This document shows positions 1-11,229 of a stretch of 64,000 nt of DNA, in pieces (within the stretch, counting starts at the first letter, position 1; each line of letters opens with the position of its first letter). The position numbers and the translations under genes were made by a program. Origin of the DNA: Nageia nagi (lineage: Eukaryota; Pinophyta); assembly GCA_050084985.1 (NCBI GenBank), contig JBITNC010000001.1:101370001-101434000 (forward strand), written 5' to 3'. The notes under the pieces were generated by a model that was not told the DNA's origin, made no database searches, and saw only the letters and a list, made by a program, of their open reading frames with translations.

Positions 1-1378
1 TTTGACTCATAAATGCAAATGTTTTACAATTCAAATATACATCTCATGTACCTAAATACATTTCTCATCTCAAGAACCATAGATGTAGAGTGATATTATT
101 GGAGCTTATTTTTTATCTAAAATGCCCACACAAGAGTAGCCCAAGTACTACCAATCCTCAACCAGTTCACCTTCATCAGTTTTATACTCTCACAAGGAGA
201 AGTACCTACTATTTTCCAAATTTATGACATTTATTAAATCAATCAAATTATTAATCTTGATTAGATTTCAAGTTGTCCTCCTAAGTTATCAGGATAATCC
301 TTGAATAGATGTGTGAATATGTGGTATCACTACATACATGCCTATCCACCTATTGGAGTTATGTTTAGACCAACAAAGGACTTAGGGGCAATTGAGAAGT
401 ATGTACTTTTCACCATTTTGATCATTGGACTTAAAGGCTCCAATCTGTCTATCCTCACCTCATGGCTCTCTAAATAAGTCATGTTGCAGAATGTACCCAC
501 AAATGTGTTCATTTTAAGAGGTTGCTCATATCAATATTTGCATTTTTGCATAAGTAAATAAAGCAAAAGTACGAAACATGAAGTAAAATAGCATAAAATT
601 AAATATCATCCATTCATAACTTGAAACCTAAGAGTCTAATGGGTTTTGTTTACCAACCCCTAATGAATATCTTTACATCATTTCTAATTTTGCACAAGTC
701 CATTTTGGACAAAGAAGTAAACTGCATCATAACTTAAGAAATTAAGTACTAAACATAAGTATTATGCATGCTTTTAACTTTTAAGTAGTAAGTATTAACT
801 TAAGAAATTTAAGCTTTAAATATTTAAGTACTAAACATGCATCATTTAAGCATAAGCATGCATTACCTTAATAAATAAGTATTAAGCATGCATAAATTTT
901 AAGTACTAAACATAAACATGCATCATTTTAACTTAAAAGTATGCATCTAAAAAAATTAAAAAAATGTACTTTTTAAATTAACAATTTTTAAATAAAGAAA
1001 TGCATCTTTTAACTTAAAAAATAGATTGAAATACTAATCATGCATTTATTAACTTAACAAATAAGTAAGGAGCATGTATCTTTCATCTTAAAAAAAAAAA
1101 TGAAGTAAGGAACATGCATCATTTATCTTAAAAAAATAATAAGCATGCATCATTCCTATTAATTTGTGTAAGGAATAATAATGCATCATAACTTAAAATA
1201 TTAAGTAATGCATTATTCCTATAGTTTTTAGAGAGGCAAAAAAGAAATTGTAAAGCATAAAGAATCAAAGAATTAAGTAAAGAAACTCATAAATATTCCC
1301 CTTCGCTTTTTTTTTACTTCAAAAATTGATCCCTTCAATGAATGCTCAGAAAAAATAAATTGCATATTTTATTTTTAG
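1..1378 (-). mobile_element. Copia element A3, gag-proximal part of its leader (continues off the left edge)
   Basis: Read on the minus strand this stretch matches the gag-proximal leader of copia A1 (about 3950-4980) and of A2, B1, B2 and A4. It has the AT-rich zone with many TGCATGC words (about 720-1200) and then the conserved block (about 50-670). In A1 the gag ATG lies about 105 bases beyond the point matching base 1, so the A3 gag should start just outside the window. The stretch ends where A1 is inserted, and the PBS-proximal part of A3 resumes at 23418. No coding sequence is visible. Confidence 0.8.
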
Positions 1379-1880
1379 TGTTGTAATGTATAATGCATTA
1401 TTGTAAAGGTTTTGTAATAATCTTCTATGTAAGTTCACTAATACTTAAGGGTAACATTTGATAGATTAAGTATTTAAGTGAATATAATAATGTAACTTGT
1501 CCTACACTCCATGTCATGAGCATGCCCCTTAGGTAAAAGGATGTGCATGTCATGCTTTTGTATATTGAATAAAAGGGTGATCCAAAGAGAGATTTTGGCC
1601 TATAAATAAAAGGCTCCCTCTTTGTGATTACACATCAATTTGTGGAGTAAAGTTGTGCTAGAGGATAGTGTTTAAGAGTTGAGATTAGGAGGATTGTAAG
1701 AGAGTTGTATTTGTAATTGAAGTAAAGATCTAGTTAGTGGATGTACTCCTAGTTGAAGGAACCATTTACATCTTGTGTTATCTTTATGAGATTGCTTTGT
1801 GTGATAGTTAGATGTGAATTGAAAGCTTTCATGTGATCTTTGTAGTTTAAGATTGTTCATATTATATTTCAATTCTCTCA
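1379..1880 (+). repeat. 5' LTR of copia A1
   Basis: This 502-bp LTR begins TGTTGTAATG and ends TTCTCTCA. A TATA box (TATAAATA, 1601-1608) lies about 225 bases in and is the likely promoter. Its partner is at 22914-23417, and the two differ at many scattered positions, indicating an older insertion than B2. Confidence 0.93.
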
Positions 1881-1894
1881 TTTGATATCAGAGC
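1881..1894 (+). promoter_or_regulatory. Primer-binding site of copia A1
   Basis: TTTGATATCAGAGC follows the LTR end directly. It differs by one base from the usual copia site (TGGTATCAGAGC core) complementary to initiator tRNA-Met. Confidence 0.88.
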
Positions 1895-1979
1895 ATAGTG
1901 TGAAAGCTCATCTTTATCTTGGAGATTCTTCATCCTTCATCTTACTTCATTTGGTATTTGGAGGTTCTTCTTGTTTGAG

Positions 1980-4900
1980 GTAAAACAATTTAGAGGTATA
2001 ACCCCTTATTCTTTTTTGTTCATTTGAATACTAACATTCTTTCATGATTATGTTAGTTCCACCCTATATAACATTGCCTTATAACATAATATATTATTGT
2101 TCATTTTGTTTTACTAACAACCTTTTATGACAAGTAATTGGGCAATAATACATTACAATCAAAATAATCTTTTATTTTTACTAAGCTCTTATGTAGTTGA
2201 TTTTTTTTTCAAGTTAATTATTTACTATTTAAGAGGATGGTATGTTTTTTTTCAAAAATTGCAAACTATATCTTTTGTGGAAGAGATATTTGTTTTTACC
2301 ATATAAGGTTATTTTTTTAAGCTTATTTAATAAAAAAAAGGGGGAGTTATTTTTTTTCTTTAAAAAAAATTATAATTTTGTAGAAATGCTAAAATATAAA
2401 TTGCATTTCCTCAAAAAAATAGGGGGCAACATAAGATAAATCATTTATTTTTATTTGAATAATAAAATTTTTTTTGGTTAAATATTTTGAGAGGAGAGCT
2501 CAGCCATGGACTTCCAAATCCATGTATGTTGTTTAGGATAGTGGGAAAGGTGTTCGATCTAGTCAGCCCCTATCTACCACCAGCTACATAGCCCCTGCTA
2601 TTCTACCAAATTCCTCTCTTGTGCAGCCCCTTTTACTTTTTTTACCCTGCACATGGTTTCTTAGCCTTTTTTATTTTTTCTTCTCCTATGCATCTTTTTT
2701 CTTCCTAAAAAAGGGGCCCTTACGGTCAGCCCCTTCAACCTTCATTTTCCTTTAATAGGCGATCCCATGGGTGGTGACCATGAATTTAGTTGAGGCTCAT
2801 TTTGGCTTGGTTGGGGGTTCATATCTTGCAAGTATTGAGGATGAAACCCTCATGGACCTAAAACTCTAGCCCAAGATAGAAAATCCTCTCAAAAATGACA
2901 AAGAACTCCCAATGGAGGACTTACTAAAGCCTCCTCATAGGCTACCTTCTCACCTCCAATGTGACCTCTCTAATGCATCTCGTTGTTTGACCCTATTTCC
3001 TCTCCTTTTTCATGGGCTGTATGCTCAGTTCCATAGTTGCTTTGTTAAGTTCACCACCTTCACCTCCTCATTAGGCTCCTTCCTCTCCCATTATACCACC
3101 CACTCTTCTTGCATGGCCATCTCTGCATGCTATGCCTACTGACTGAGCTCTCTCATGAATGATATGAGGATCGAAAACTTCACATCTCTTTTGCATGCTA
3201 GATTTATAATTTGCAAAAGGTAGGCTTATCATGAGAGATTTGAGAGAGCCCTTATGGAGCTAAGGGAGATGAGACCCTCCTTCCATGTTGTGGCCTCTCC
3301 ATCACTTTACTCAACCTTGTGTATGGCAACCTTATTGTCACCCTCCTCCTTGCCGCCTCACATTCACCTCTTCACCAATCGCAGCCTAAAATCCTCCTTG
3401 TACTCCTTTTTTTAAAAAAAAAAAATTAATCGCTACTCCTTATTTTTTAGTTTTTTTTACCAACTTAGGGTGAGGGGGGGATGACATTTAATGACCCTTA
3501 TTGCTTGCAAGCTTTCTAGAAGTAATCATATACTTCTTTGGTAGGCATTTATTTTCTCTTTGCTTGCAAGCCATCTCCTTTATACAATTTTACTCCAAAC
3601 TTAAAAGCATTATCATAATTACTTTACTTTAGAGTAAAATATGCATCATGAGTCTTAAATGCTATCCCATGTTTTTAAAAAAATGTGCAACATAGAGGTT
3701 ATTTTAGAGTATAAAAAAAAACCTTCTAAGTATGGTAATTTACTTAGACAAAATTTTTAGTAAAAATTTGCTAAGGTAATCTAAGTATGCTATCTTTAAA
3801 GGATAAATATTTAAGTTGAATAAGGAGGAATTTTATTCTTACTTAAAATTTATCTATGTCTACTAATTTTTAGCATACAAATTTTAGAGATAAAATTTTA
3901 AGTAAAAAGGGGGAATTTGTATAAATTTTTACGTAATTTTTTATCTAGTATGCATACTAAATTTTTACTTTAAAATTTAAAGAGTTGCATGCTTATGCTT
4001 AGAGCTTATATTTTTAAGTTAATAATGCATGCTTAGGACTTAATTTTTTGGATGCATGCTTAGGACTTAATTTTTTTAAGTTAAATGATGCATGCTCCTT
4101 ATGTTTAAATTTAAGTATTGCATGATAAGAATGACTTATGTAGAATAAGCAAATGATGCATATTGACTTAATTTTTTTAAAAAGCTATGGAATGATGCAT
4201 AAATTCTTAAGTTATATTTTTAATTTTCTTATGAAAGAATGGAATGAACTTATATAAATAAAGAATATTGTAAAGATGTCCTTTAAGGTTTGGTAAGCAA
4301 ATCCCATTGGACACTTAGGTTTTAAATTTTGAATGGATGATGTTTTACTTATATTCTTTTACTTCATGTTTCACACTTTGATTTATTTGCTTATACAATA
4401 AAAAATGCAAATATTGAAATGAGCAACCCCCCAAAATGAACACATTCACATGTACATTCTGCAACATGACTTGTTTGGGGAGCCATAAGGTGAGGATAGG
4501 CAGAGTGGAGCCTTTAAATTCGATGATTCAAGTGGTAAAAAGTTCATTCTTTTCAATTGACCCTAAGTCTTCTGTTGTTCTAGATTTGACTCCAATAGGT
4601 GGACAAGTATGTGTGTAGTGATACCACATATCTATACATCCATTCAAGAATTATCCTAATAACCTAAGAGAACAACTTGAAATCTAATCAAGATTAATAA
4701 TTTGATAAATCCAATAAATGTCATAACCTTAGAAAATAGTAGGTATTTCTCCTTGTAAGAGTATAAAACTAACCAAGGTGAACTAGTTGAGGATTGGTAG
4801 TACTTGGGCTCCTCTTATGTGGGCATCTAGGTGAAAGCTTAATTTTAAACAAGAAAATAAGCTTAAATAATGTTAATCTACATCTACATTTTTTGAGATG

Positions 4901-5077
4901 AGAAATGTATTTAGGTACATGGGATGTATATTTGAATTGTAAAACATTTGCCCTTGTGAATCAAATCAAGTATGAATCTAGTGTTAGATTTAATATGTAT
5001 CATTTACTTGGTTAAAACTTAATATTTAATGTTATTTATTAAATCACATGCATATTATTTTTCATATTCTTATGTAG
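1980..5077 (+). other. Long intron-like leader of copia A1
   Basis: A donor-like TGAG|GTAAAAC begins at 1980, and an acceptor-like TTCTTATGTAG ends at 5077, three bases before the gag ATG at 5081. The 3098-bp interval has no conserved reading frame. It starts AT-rich, then has a GC-richer central part (about 2490-3420) that I do not recognise and that differs from other copies. A TGCATGC-rich zone follows (about 3980-4200), then the conserved pre-gag block (about 4265-4960). Splicing is inferred from conserved boundaries, not shown. Confidence 0.6.
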
Positions 5078-5080
5078 CAA

Positions 5081-6994
5081 ATGGGAGAATATTTTTTACC
5101 CAAACACATTCTTAATGGTTCCAACTTTGGTATTTGAAAACCTTGAATGAAAGCTAAATTGCAAGAAAACTTTAGCAAATAGTAAATGAAAACCTTATAC
5201 ATCCTATAGATGAGAAGGCATTAGAGACTTATAATATAAAGAATGAGTTGGCAACTTCTATTATTTATCGTGCAATTTTAGATGATGTGCTCTTGATGAT
5301 TTTCTATTCAATCTTGACAAAGGAAGCTTGAGATAAGCTTAAACAAATATATCTTGGTTCAAACTTTTAAAAAAAATTTACCATTCTTCAAAAGTTGCTT
5401 CAATCTCATCAAGGGGAACATGAAAATGTTGCCATCTACTTGAACAAAATCATTGACTTAAAGATCCAACTTGTTGCTTATAAATGCAATTGAATCAATG
5501 ATGATTTCATGGTGTTCATCATTCTTCAAAGTTTGAAAAATTTGTAACGGTTATAAAAATAAGGCTTGATGATGAAAAAGAAGTCTTCTCCTTTGAGAAC
5601 CTTTCTAGGCACCTATTGAAATATGAAGAAACCCTTAATAATAAGATGTTGATTTTTTCTTCTAAGGATAATAACGTTACTCTTGGAGAAACCAAAACTC
5701 TTTTCAAGAAAAAGTTCAACCATCAAAAGAAATCTTATCCTTCTTCCTCCAAAAGGTTTGAGAAAAGAGGTAATGGTTATCATAATAGTAGAAACAATAG
5801 AAATAATAATCACAGTATTAGGAACAATGGTAACAATAAAAATTTTAAATAAAGAGATGAAAAAGGCAAAGCAAATAATCTATATCTTAAAAAAAAGATT
5901 GATAGTAATTGTAACTATTATGGCATTCAAGGTCACAAAGAAGTTGATTGCTACAAAAAGAAAAGAGAGAAAAGAACAAAGGTAATATAAATGTAAAGAA
6001 CTATAAAAGAAAGAAGAATATTCATGCTAATTTTGCTACAATGCTCTACTCCATGTCTCACTCTTTTTCATCTGATTGGATTATTGATTTTGGTTACACT
6101 AATCACCTATGCTTTAAAAAGAAAAAGTTTAAGAACTTTCACAAGTATAGAAAATATGTAGTTGTGATAGGTGATAACTCTACCCTCGAAGTTTAAGGAA
6201 TTAGAAGTGTGTTGATTCATGAAAAGATTATTGAAAATATTCTCTATATTCCTAAGTTAATGACAAACCTTCTCTCAGTAATCTAAGTTACTAGAAAAGG
6301 GTAATCTTTTGAGTTTGACTCTCAATCCTAGTGCATTAAAAAAGGACATACCATTTTGGTTAAAGAATCTATAAAAAATAACCTCTACATTATGGATCAA
6401 GTTTTATCAAAGATGTGTTTTACTTCTAATGTGTGTTCTAAATGCAATCTTTGGCACCATCATTTAGGATATCTTAACCATAAGTGTATTGAAGTCATGA
6501 AAGATTAAGAACCTATGGAAGGTTTACCTTCAATTTCTTCTTCAGTTGGACTATGTGAGAAGTGCATTCTTGGCAAGATACATAGACAAATATTTGAAAA
6601 AGATAAGGCAACAAGAGCATCTCAACCTCTTTAACTTGTGCATTCAAATTTGATGGGTTCATTTTAGACTAAGTCACTTGGAGGAGCATCTTATGTCTTG
6701 ACCTTCATTGATGACTTTAGTAGGATGACCTTTGGGTATCTACTTGAGTACAAGGATCAAACCTTTAAGAGTTTTAATATTTTTAAGACCTTTATTTAGA
6801 ATCAAACTAACCTTAAAATCAAGATGTTGAGATTAGATAATGAGAGAGAATATAACAACAATGAGTTTAATGACTATTATGTTAAGTATAAAATCAAGAG
6901 ATAATTTATGATTCCTTACACTCTTTAGTATAATAGTGTTACAAAAGGATAAATAAAATAATTTTAGAGATGGCTAGATGCATGTTAGGTAATC
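5081..6994 (+). pseudogene. Copia A1 gag, protease and N-terminal integrase (broken)
   Basis: The start is the ATG at 5081, whose first residues (MGEYFLPKHILNG) match the B2 gag start (MVETFVPKHIIDG). The frame breaks within about 20 codons. The gag zinc knuckle lies at 5910-5951 and reads CNYYGIQGHKEVDC, so its second Cys is Tyr. The aspartic-protease motif near 6086 reads DFG where B1 and B2 have DSG. The integrase HHCC finger is visible at about 6450-6573 with an intact C-x2-C (CEKC). The integrase core continues to 6994, where the gag-only element interrupts it. Many in-frame stops make it non-functional. Confidence 0.85.
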
Positions 6995-7309
6995 TGAGAG
7001 AACTATAATGTTCTATATTACTCATAAAAATGAGTTACATATATAGGCTTTGTGAGCCATTACAAGACAAGCTAAATGGTTGAGATGCAATATTCTCACA
7101 CCATAACAAATATCACAAATAGCACACCTACGTGAACTACAAAACAATAAGTGATGTCTATCCTAACAAATAGGCTAAGCATGGAATATGGTCAACATAG
7201 ACCAAATATTCCTCACAAGCTAATATTAATACTTTAGGAAATACTCTTAATCCTAATTAATTAATCTATTAACTTAGGACTTAGGGATATGTAGGGTATA
7301 ATTCCAACA
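6995..7309 (-). repeat. 3' LTR of the gag-only copia-like element
   Basis: This 315-bp LTR starts TGAGAGAAC and ends CCAACA on the plus strand. The minus-strand polypurine tract (7310-7320) immediately precedes it in element orientation. Confidence 0.92.
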
Positions 7310-7600
7310 TTCTCCCCTTTAATGCTAAGTAACTCATGCAAGAGTCTTAAGCATTACAAAGTTGGAAGAAACATAACCTTTTTCGTTTCCTCCAATTATA
7401 CAAAAGAAAATCAAAATTTGCAAGAAATAAGTGTTGGCACTCCTTCCACTTGTTGTATGGAGTTTTCTTCATTGTTGTTGATGTTGCTCCTTCATTGAGT
7501 GCCTCCTTTTGTTGAGTATCTCCCCTTCAACAAAAGTATCTCCATATGTGGCCTTAATCAACCACTCTTTTTCATCTCTTGGATGGTCTTCAAACCATGC

Positions 7601-7984
7601 TCATAGTGGTATTCCATCAATACTATAAGTATTGGTTTTCAAGAACCAATCTCTCTCATAATGGTGTTTGAACCATTCTTTCATCTCTCTCTCATTTTTT
7701 ATATGGTGTTTAAACCATATTTGCAAGTAGTCATTTGCTCTTGCATTCATTACATCATAGCATACTCCACATGAGTATGTTCTCATCATTTCACAATAAT
7801 CATTATACCACACTACTCTCTCACAAATGTCTACACACACTTTGAGACAATACATAGCCACACATTGGCTAATTACATATGCAACTTTGAGTTGCTCCTC
7901 ACACAAAGTTTCACTCAAAAAATCACACCTAACTAAGGTTTTACATTCTTCATTTGGATCCACATGACCCAAGTTTTTCATCAA
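7601..7984 (-). pseudogene. C-terminal continuation of the gag-only element's ORF after one stop
   Basis: These 127 codons are in the same frame as the Gag ORF and are separated from it only by a TAG and a few codons. They are rich in Cys, Trp, His and Tyr, with a repeated WFKHH...E motif (IWFKHHIKNERE, EWFKHHYERD). I do not recognise a domain. The original protein was probably about 585 residues, and the TAG may be a decay mutation. Confidence 0.55.
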
Positions 7985-7993
7985 TGTCTTCTC

Positions 7994-9364
7994 CTAAGGA
8001 AGACTCTTCAATGTTGTCTCCATGATGCAATCCTCAAGCAATGCCTTGATAAGACATTCTCCTCCATTCTCCATAGCCTTCAAGCTATCCTTCACACATC
8101 TAATCAGCAAACATTCATTAGTAGCATTAGCAAATAAGCCAAAAAATAAGAAATCATTTCCTCTAATGATGTTTTGGTGAGTAGATATCCACATTAATCT
8201 TTCCTTTAATGTTGCTTTTAAAGCAATCATTTCTTCATTCATGATAAGGAATTCCCATGATTCCTCTTTGCATATTGTTGCCTTTATGAGACAACTCTCA
8301 AGATCTTTTGATGCCTCCATTTCACCATGAAGTCCATCAATGGCTATCTCATTATCTTCTATCTCCCCCTTGAGATAGTCATCTTCACAAAGTACTATCT
8401 CACTATTCTTTCTCTCCTCCTTGAGATATACTTTGTCATTCACTCTTGGTGAGTGATCTTCTTGCATGAACATGGAGTTTATAGCCTCCATTTCTTCTTC
8501 ATCAATGACCTCTCTAAGATCATCATCCCATATTGTCTTCACAAGACAATCATCATGTTGTGCTTCCTCCATGAAGCATTCCTCATCTTCTCCTCTCTTC
8601 TCAACAAGAAGAAGATTCTCACATACACTCTCCTCCTTGAGAGTTTCTTCTTGGTGATCTTCACATTGGGTGTCTTCACCATCAACTTGAGCAATGGAAT
8701 CATCATCACATATGATTTGAGCCTTGTCTTCATTCACTCCATGTGAGTTAATTTCATCTACTCCATGTGAGTAGTTTTCAGCCATGGAACACTCCTCCTC
8801 AAGGGTGTCTTCATCTTGTTCTTTATCAAAAAAGAACTCTTGCCAATAATGTGTGGTTGGCTCCTCCTCATTCTCCATCATAAGAATGGGTTCACAATAT
8901 GCCTCTTCCATGAAGCATTCATCATCATATGGCTGAAATGGTGTCTTCAATGAACACTCTTCATGACATGCCTCCTCCATGAGACATTCTTCATAACAAG
9001 GCCAATCTAATTCCTCTCCAAGGAATTCTCCTTCATAGTTTTTATCATATGTGTCTTCATAAGATTCTCTCAATGCTTTCCAACCAATTTGGGCTATTTT
9101 ACATTTTGCAATGAGAGGTAAAACATTTGGTTTCATTCCTCTCCTAATATCCATAAGAGCTAAGCAATTTTCATATTGCTTCTCTTTCTTCTCTCTTTTC
9201 TCCTCTCCTTCAAGAGAGCTCCAATTTGGGGGTTCTTCATAGCCTTCTTGGACTATATCCCAAAATCCTTTTGCCTTCATCAAGTTCTTCATTATTATGC
9301 TCCACCAAGCATAATTTTGTCCATCAAACTTGGGCACATCCAAGTTTTCAAATATGGAATCCAT
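7994..9364 (-). CDS. Copia-type Gag protein of the gag-only element
   Basis: This 456-residue reading frame starts at the ATG at 9364. Residues 1-100 match the plant copia gag family (DUF4219/UBN2 type). The visible features are FDGQNYAWWSIIMKNLMKAKG, then GYEEPP, a charged EEKREKKEKQ stretch and W-ALRESYED at the end of the domain. The rest (about 110-430) is strongly acidic and contains a repeated MEEA...C unit (CLMEEACHEEC, CFMEEAYCE, CFMEEAQHDDC). No zinc knuckle is seen. A single in-frame TAG ends it, and the frame stays open to 7601. The likely role is particle formation or packaging for its own RNA, with enzymes supplied in trans (inference). Confidence 0.8.
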   Translation of the reverse strand: MDSIFENLDVPKFDGQNYAWWSIIMKNLMKAKGFWDIVQEGYEEPPNWSSLEGEEKREKKEKQYENCLALMDIRRGMKPNVLPLIAKCKIAQIGWKALRESYEDTYDKNYEGEFLGEELDWPCYEECLMEEACHEECSLKTPFQPYDDECFMEEAYCEPILMMENEEEPTTHYWQEFFFDKEQDEDTLEEECSMAENYSHGVDEINSHGVNEDKAQIICDDDSIAQVDGEDTQCEDHQEETLKEESVCENLLLVEKRGEDEECFMEEAQHDDCLVKTIWDDDLREVIDEEEMEAINSMFMQEDHSPRVNDKVYLKEERKNSEIVLCEDDYLKGEIEDNEIAIDGLHGEMEASKDLESCLIKATICKEESWEFLIMNEEMIALKATLKERLMWISTHQNIIRGNDFLFFGLFANATNECLLIRCVKDSLKAMENGGECLIKALLEDCIMETTLKSLP

Positions 9365-10895
9365 CTTTGTTTAATTTTTGTCTCAAAAAATTAAAAAACC
9401 TTCAGCACCAATATTTTTGTGAAAGTAATCTTTAATTACTTTTTCTCAATGTCTTTCACTCTCTGTAATCAAAATCAAATATTAACAGAGATGAAAATAG
9501 ATGGCCATTTAACCACCTCCTTCTCAGATTTGGATGCACAATTTTGGTAGGTCAGCTTCAATAGGACGTCTCTCCTCACTGGCGCAGATCCCTTCACATC
9601 CATGATTTTCTCCAACGTAGACTTCATCCTCTGAGTCATTTCTTCCTCCGTGCACGTCATGTGAACATCTTCTCATAGCGCGAGTCTCCTCCGTGCACGT
9701 CTCTAGCACTCCATGCTGACCAGAATGATGCGTACATCTCTAGCACTTCATGCTGACCAGAATGATGCACACTAAATAGTACTAACTACCATAGGAAAAC
9801 TTCTGCTATATCTACCAAGGGGCGATCAGGTGAGTAGATCAGTACTCGAACTGTTTGACCATTATCCAAACTATGTTCGAAGGTTTCGCCTGCAGTCTTG
9901 GGCAGCAAAACAATAGGATTTTATGTAGCATGGGCTTCTTCATTCACTTCATGCCTTACACGTGAATATGATTTTTTTTAGATTACCAATAACATGGCTT
10001 TACTCAATGTCATTGGTACTATTTCACCTATGTTTTCTGATCTGCTCTCAAAAATAATAGAGAGAAGTAAGTTCTATGGATTTCCTCCATTTACCCGTAG
10101 TAGACTTCAACAAACAGTGCTACGATCTCCATTTCGATAGCAAGCATCCTAAGCAAACACGCATAGATCCTTGCTCCTTCAACGTGTGACTCTACGAGCA
10201 CGCGAACGTCACCTCCACCGTTGAGCCACCTTCACGCGATCTCCTCTGTGCGAAACATTTTTCCTCCTCCGTGTAGGTCTCCTCCGCATGTATCCTCTGC
10301 AGGTCTCCTCCGTAGGTCTCCTCCGTAGGTCTCCTCCGCACACGTCTTCACTCATGTCTCCTCATCCTCCTTGGATGCTGGGATCGTTCTCACAATCTGA
10401 TGTTTTCCTCTTCTATGCGAGAAGCTTCAGACCTCCTTCACGTACCTTCGCTTCATGCACACGAAATGTCTTTCCTCCGCGATAGACCACATGAATGTCA
10501 CACGACTCTGACCATAAAACACGAGCTCTTCCAAACCATGCAAGCTCCACGCACCATGCAGGCCACCTCCTTCAGCTCCTTTACGCACCTCTGTGAGCTC
10601 CTTCATGTACGAAATGTCTTCTCTTTTCTGCTGTGCATTGGTTTCCCTCATGCAACTATTTTTTCTCCAAGCAAATGTTTAGTCTATTCCAGATTCTCTT
10701 TTAATCTTCAAAATAGCAAACACTACTTAAGCTAACTCATGCAGCTTCTTTTTAGAGGCTTTGGATCTCACACTTGCAAGAATTTGATAAATTCTTTGCA
10801 ATGCATCCACAAGCTCAATTACTCTGATGAAAGTCCTTAAGGAGCTTGATAAGATCCTTCAAGACTTCACCCACTCTAACCTAATAATCAAATAT
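9365..10895 (-). other. Leader of the gag-only element
   Basis: This is the 1.5 kb between the PBS and the gag ATG. It is richer in GC than the rest of the nest. At about 10265-10345 there is a short tandem array of GTAGGTCTCCTCC-like units. It also contains repeated gene-like words such as CTCCTTCACG and CATGCAGGCCACC. I recognise no gene. I do not see the strong donor/acceptor pair that marks the larger copia leaders. Confidence 0.5.
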
Positions 10896-10909
10896 GCTCT
10901 GATACTAAT
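10896..10909 (-). promoter_or_regulatory. Primer-binding site of the gag-only element
   Basis: The plus strand reads GCTCTGATACTAAT, so the element strand reads ATTAGTATCAGAGC. This matches the initiator tRNA-Met site used by the neighbouring copia elements, except for one base in the core. A common primer is consistent with borrowing copia enzymes. Confidence 0.85.
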
Positions 10910-11224
10910 TGAGAGAACTATAATGTTCTATATTACTCATAAAAATGAGTTACATATATAGGCTTTGTGAGCCATTACAAGACAAGCTAAATGGTTGAGA
11001 TGCAATATTCTCACACCATAACAAATATCATAAATAGCACACCTACGTGAACTACAAAACAATAAGTGATGCCTATCCTAACAAATAGGCTAAGCATGGA
11101 ATATGGTCAACATAGACCAAATATTCCTCACAAGCTAATATTAATACTTTAGGAAATACTCTTAATCCTAATTAATTAATCTATTAACTTAGGACTTAGG
11201 GATATGTAGGGTATAATTCCAATA
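10910..11224 (-). repeat. 5' LTR of the gag-only copia-like element
   Basis: This 315-bp LTR reads TGAGAGAACT...TTCCAATA on the plus strand and lies against the minus-strand PBS. It is nearly identical to the copy at 6995-7309. The final CAACA has become AATA. A TATATA run at 10955-10960 could serve as the minus-strand TATA box. The outer sequence contains a perfect short inverted repeat, ACTCAT-AAA-ATGAGT. Confidence 0.92.
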
Positions 11225-11229
11225 TAATC

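Larger units (their letters stand above)
6995..11224 (-). mobile_element. Gag-only non-autonomous LTR retrotransposon (TR-GAG type, copia-like)
   Basis: Two 315-bp LTRs (6995-7309 and 10910-11224) bound a 3.6-kb interior and are flanked by a perfect TSD, TAATC (6990-6994 and 11225-11229). The minus-strand PBS is at 10896-10909, and the minus-strand polypurine tract AAAGGGGAGAA is at 7310-7320. The only recognisable coding region is a copia-type gag at 7601-9364. No protease, integrase, RT or RNase H is present. It must therefore borrow enzymes. It is inserted in the integrase region of copia A1, and re-joining the flanks restores the homology to B1 and B2. Confidence 0.93.

Noticed and set aside
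2912-3142. 76-codon frame in the A1 leader
   Set aside because: There is no homologous frame in the A2 or A3 leader and no recognised domain. A chance frame in the GC-richer interior is more likely.
8453-8746. Plus-strand frames across the gag-only element
   Set aside because: They are antisense to the gag-like ORF, whose acidic repeats produce open frames on the other strand.
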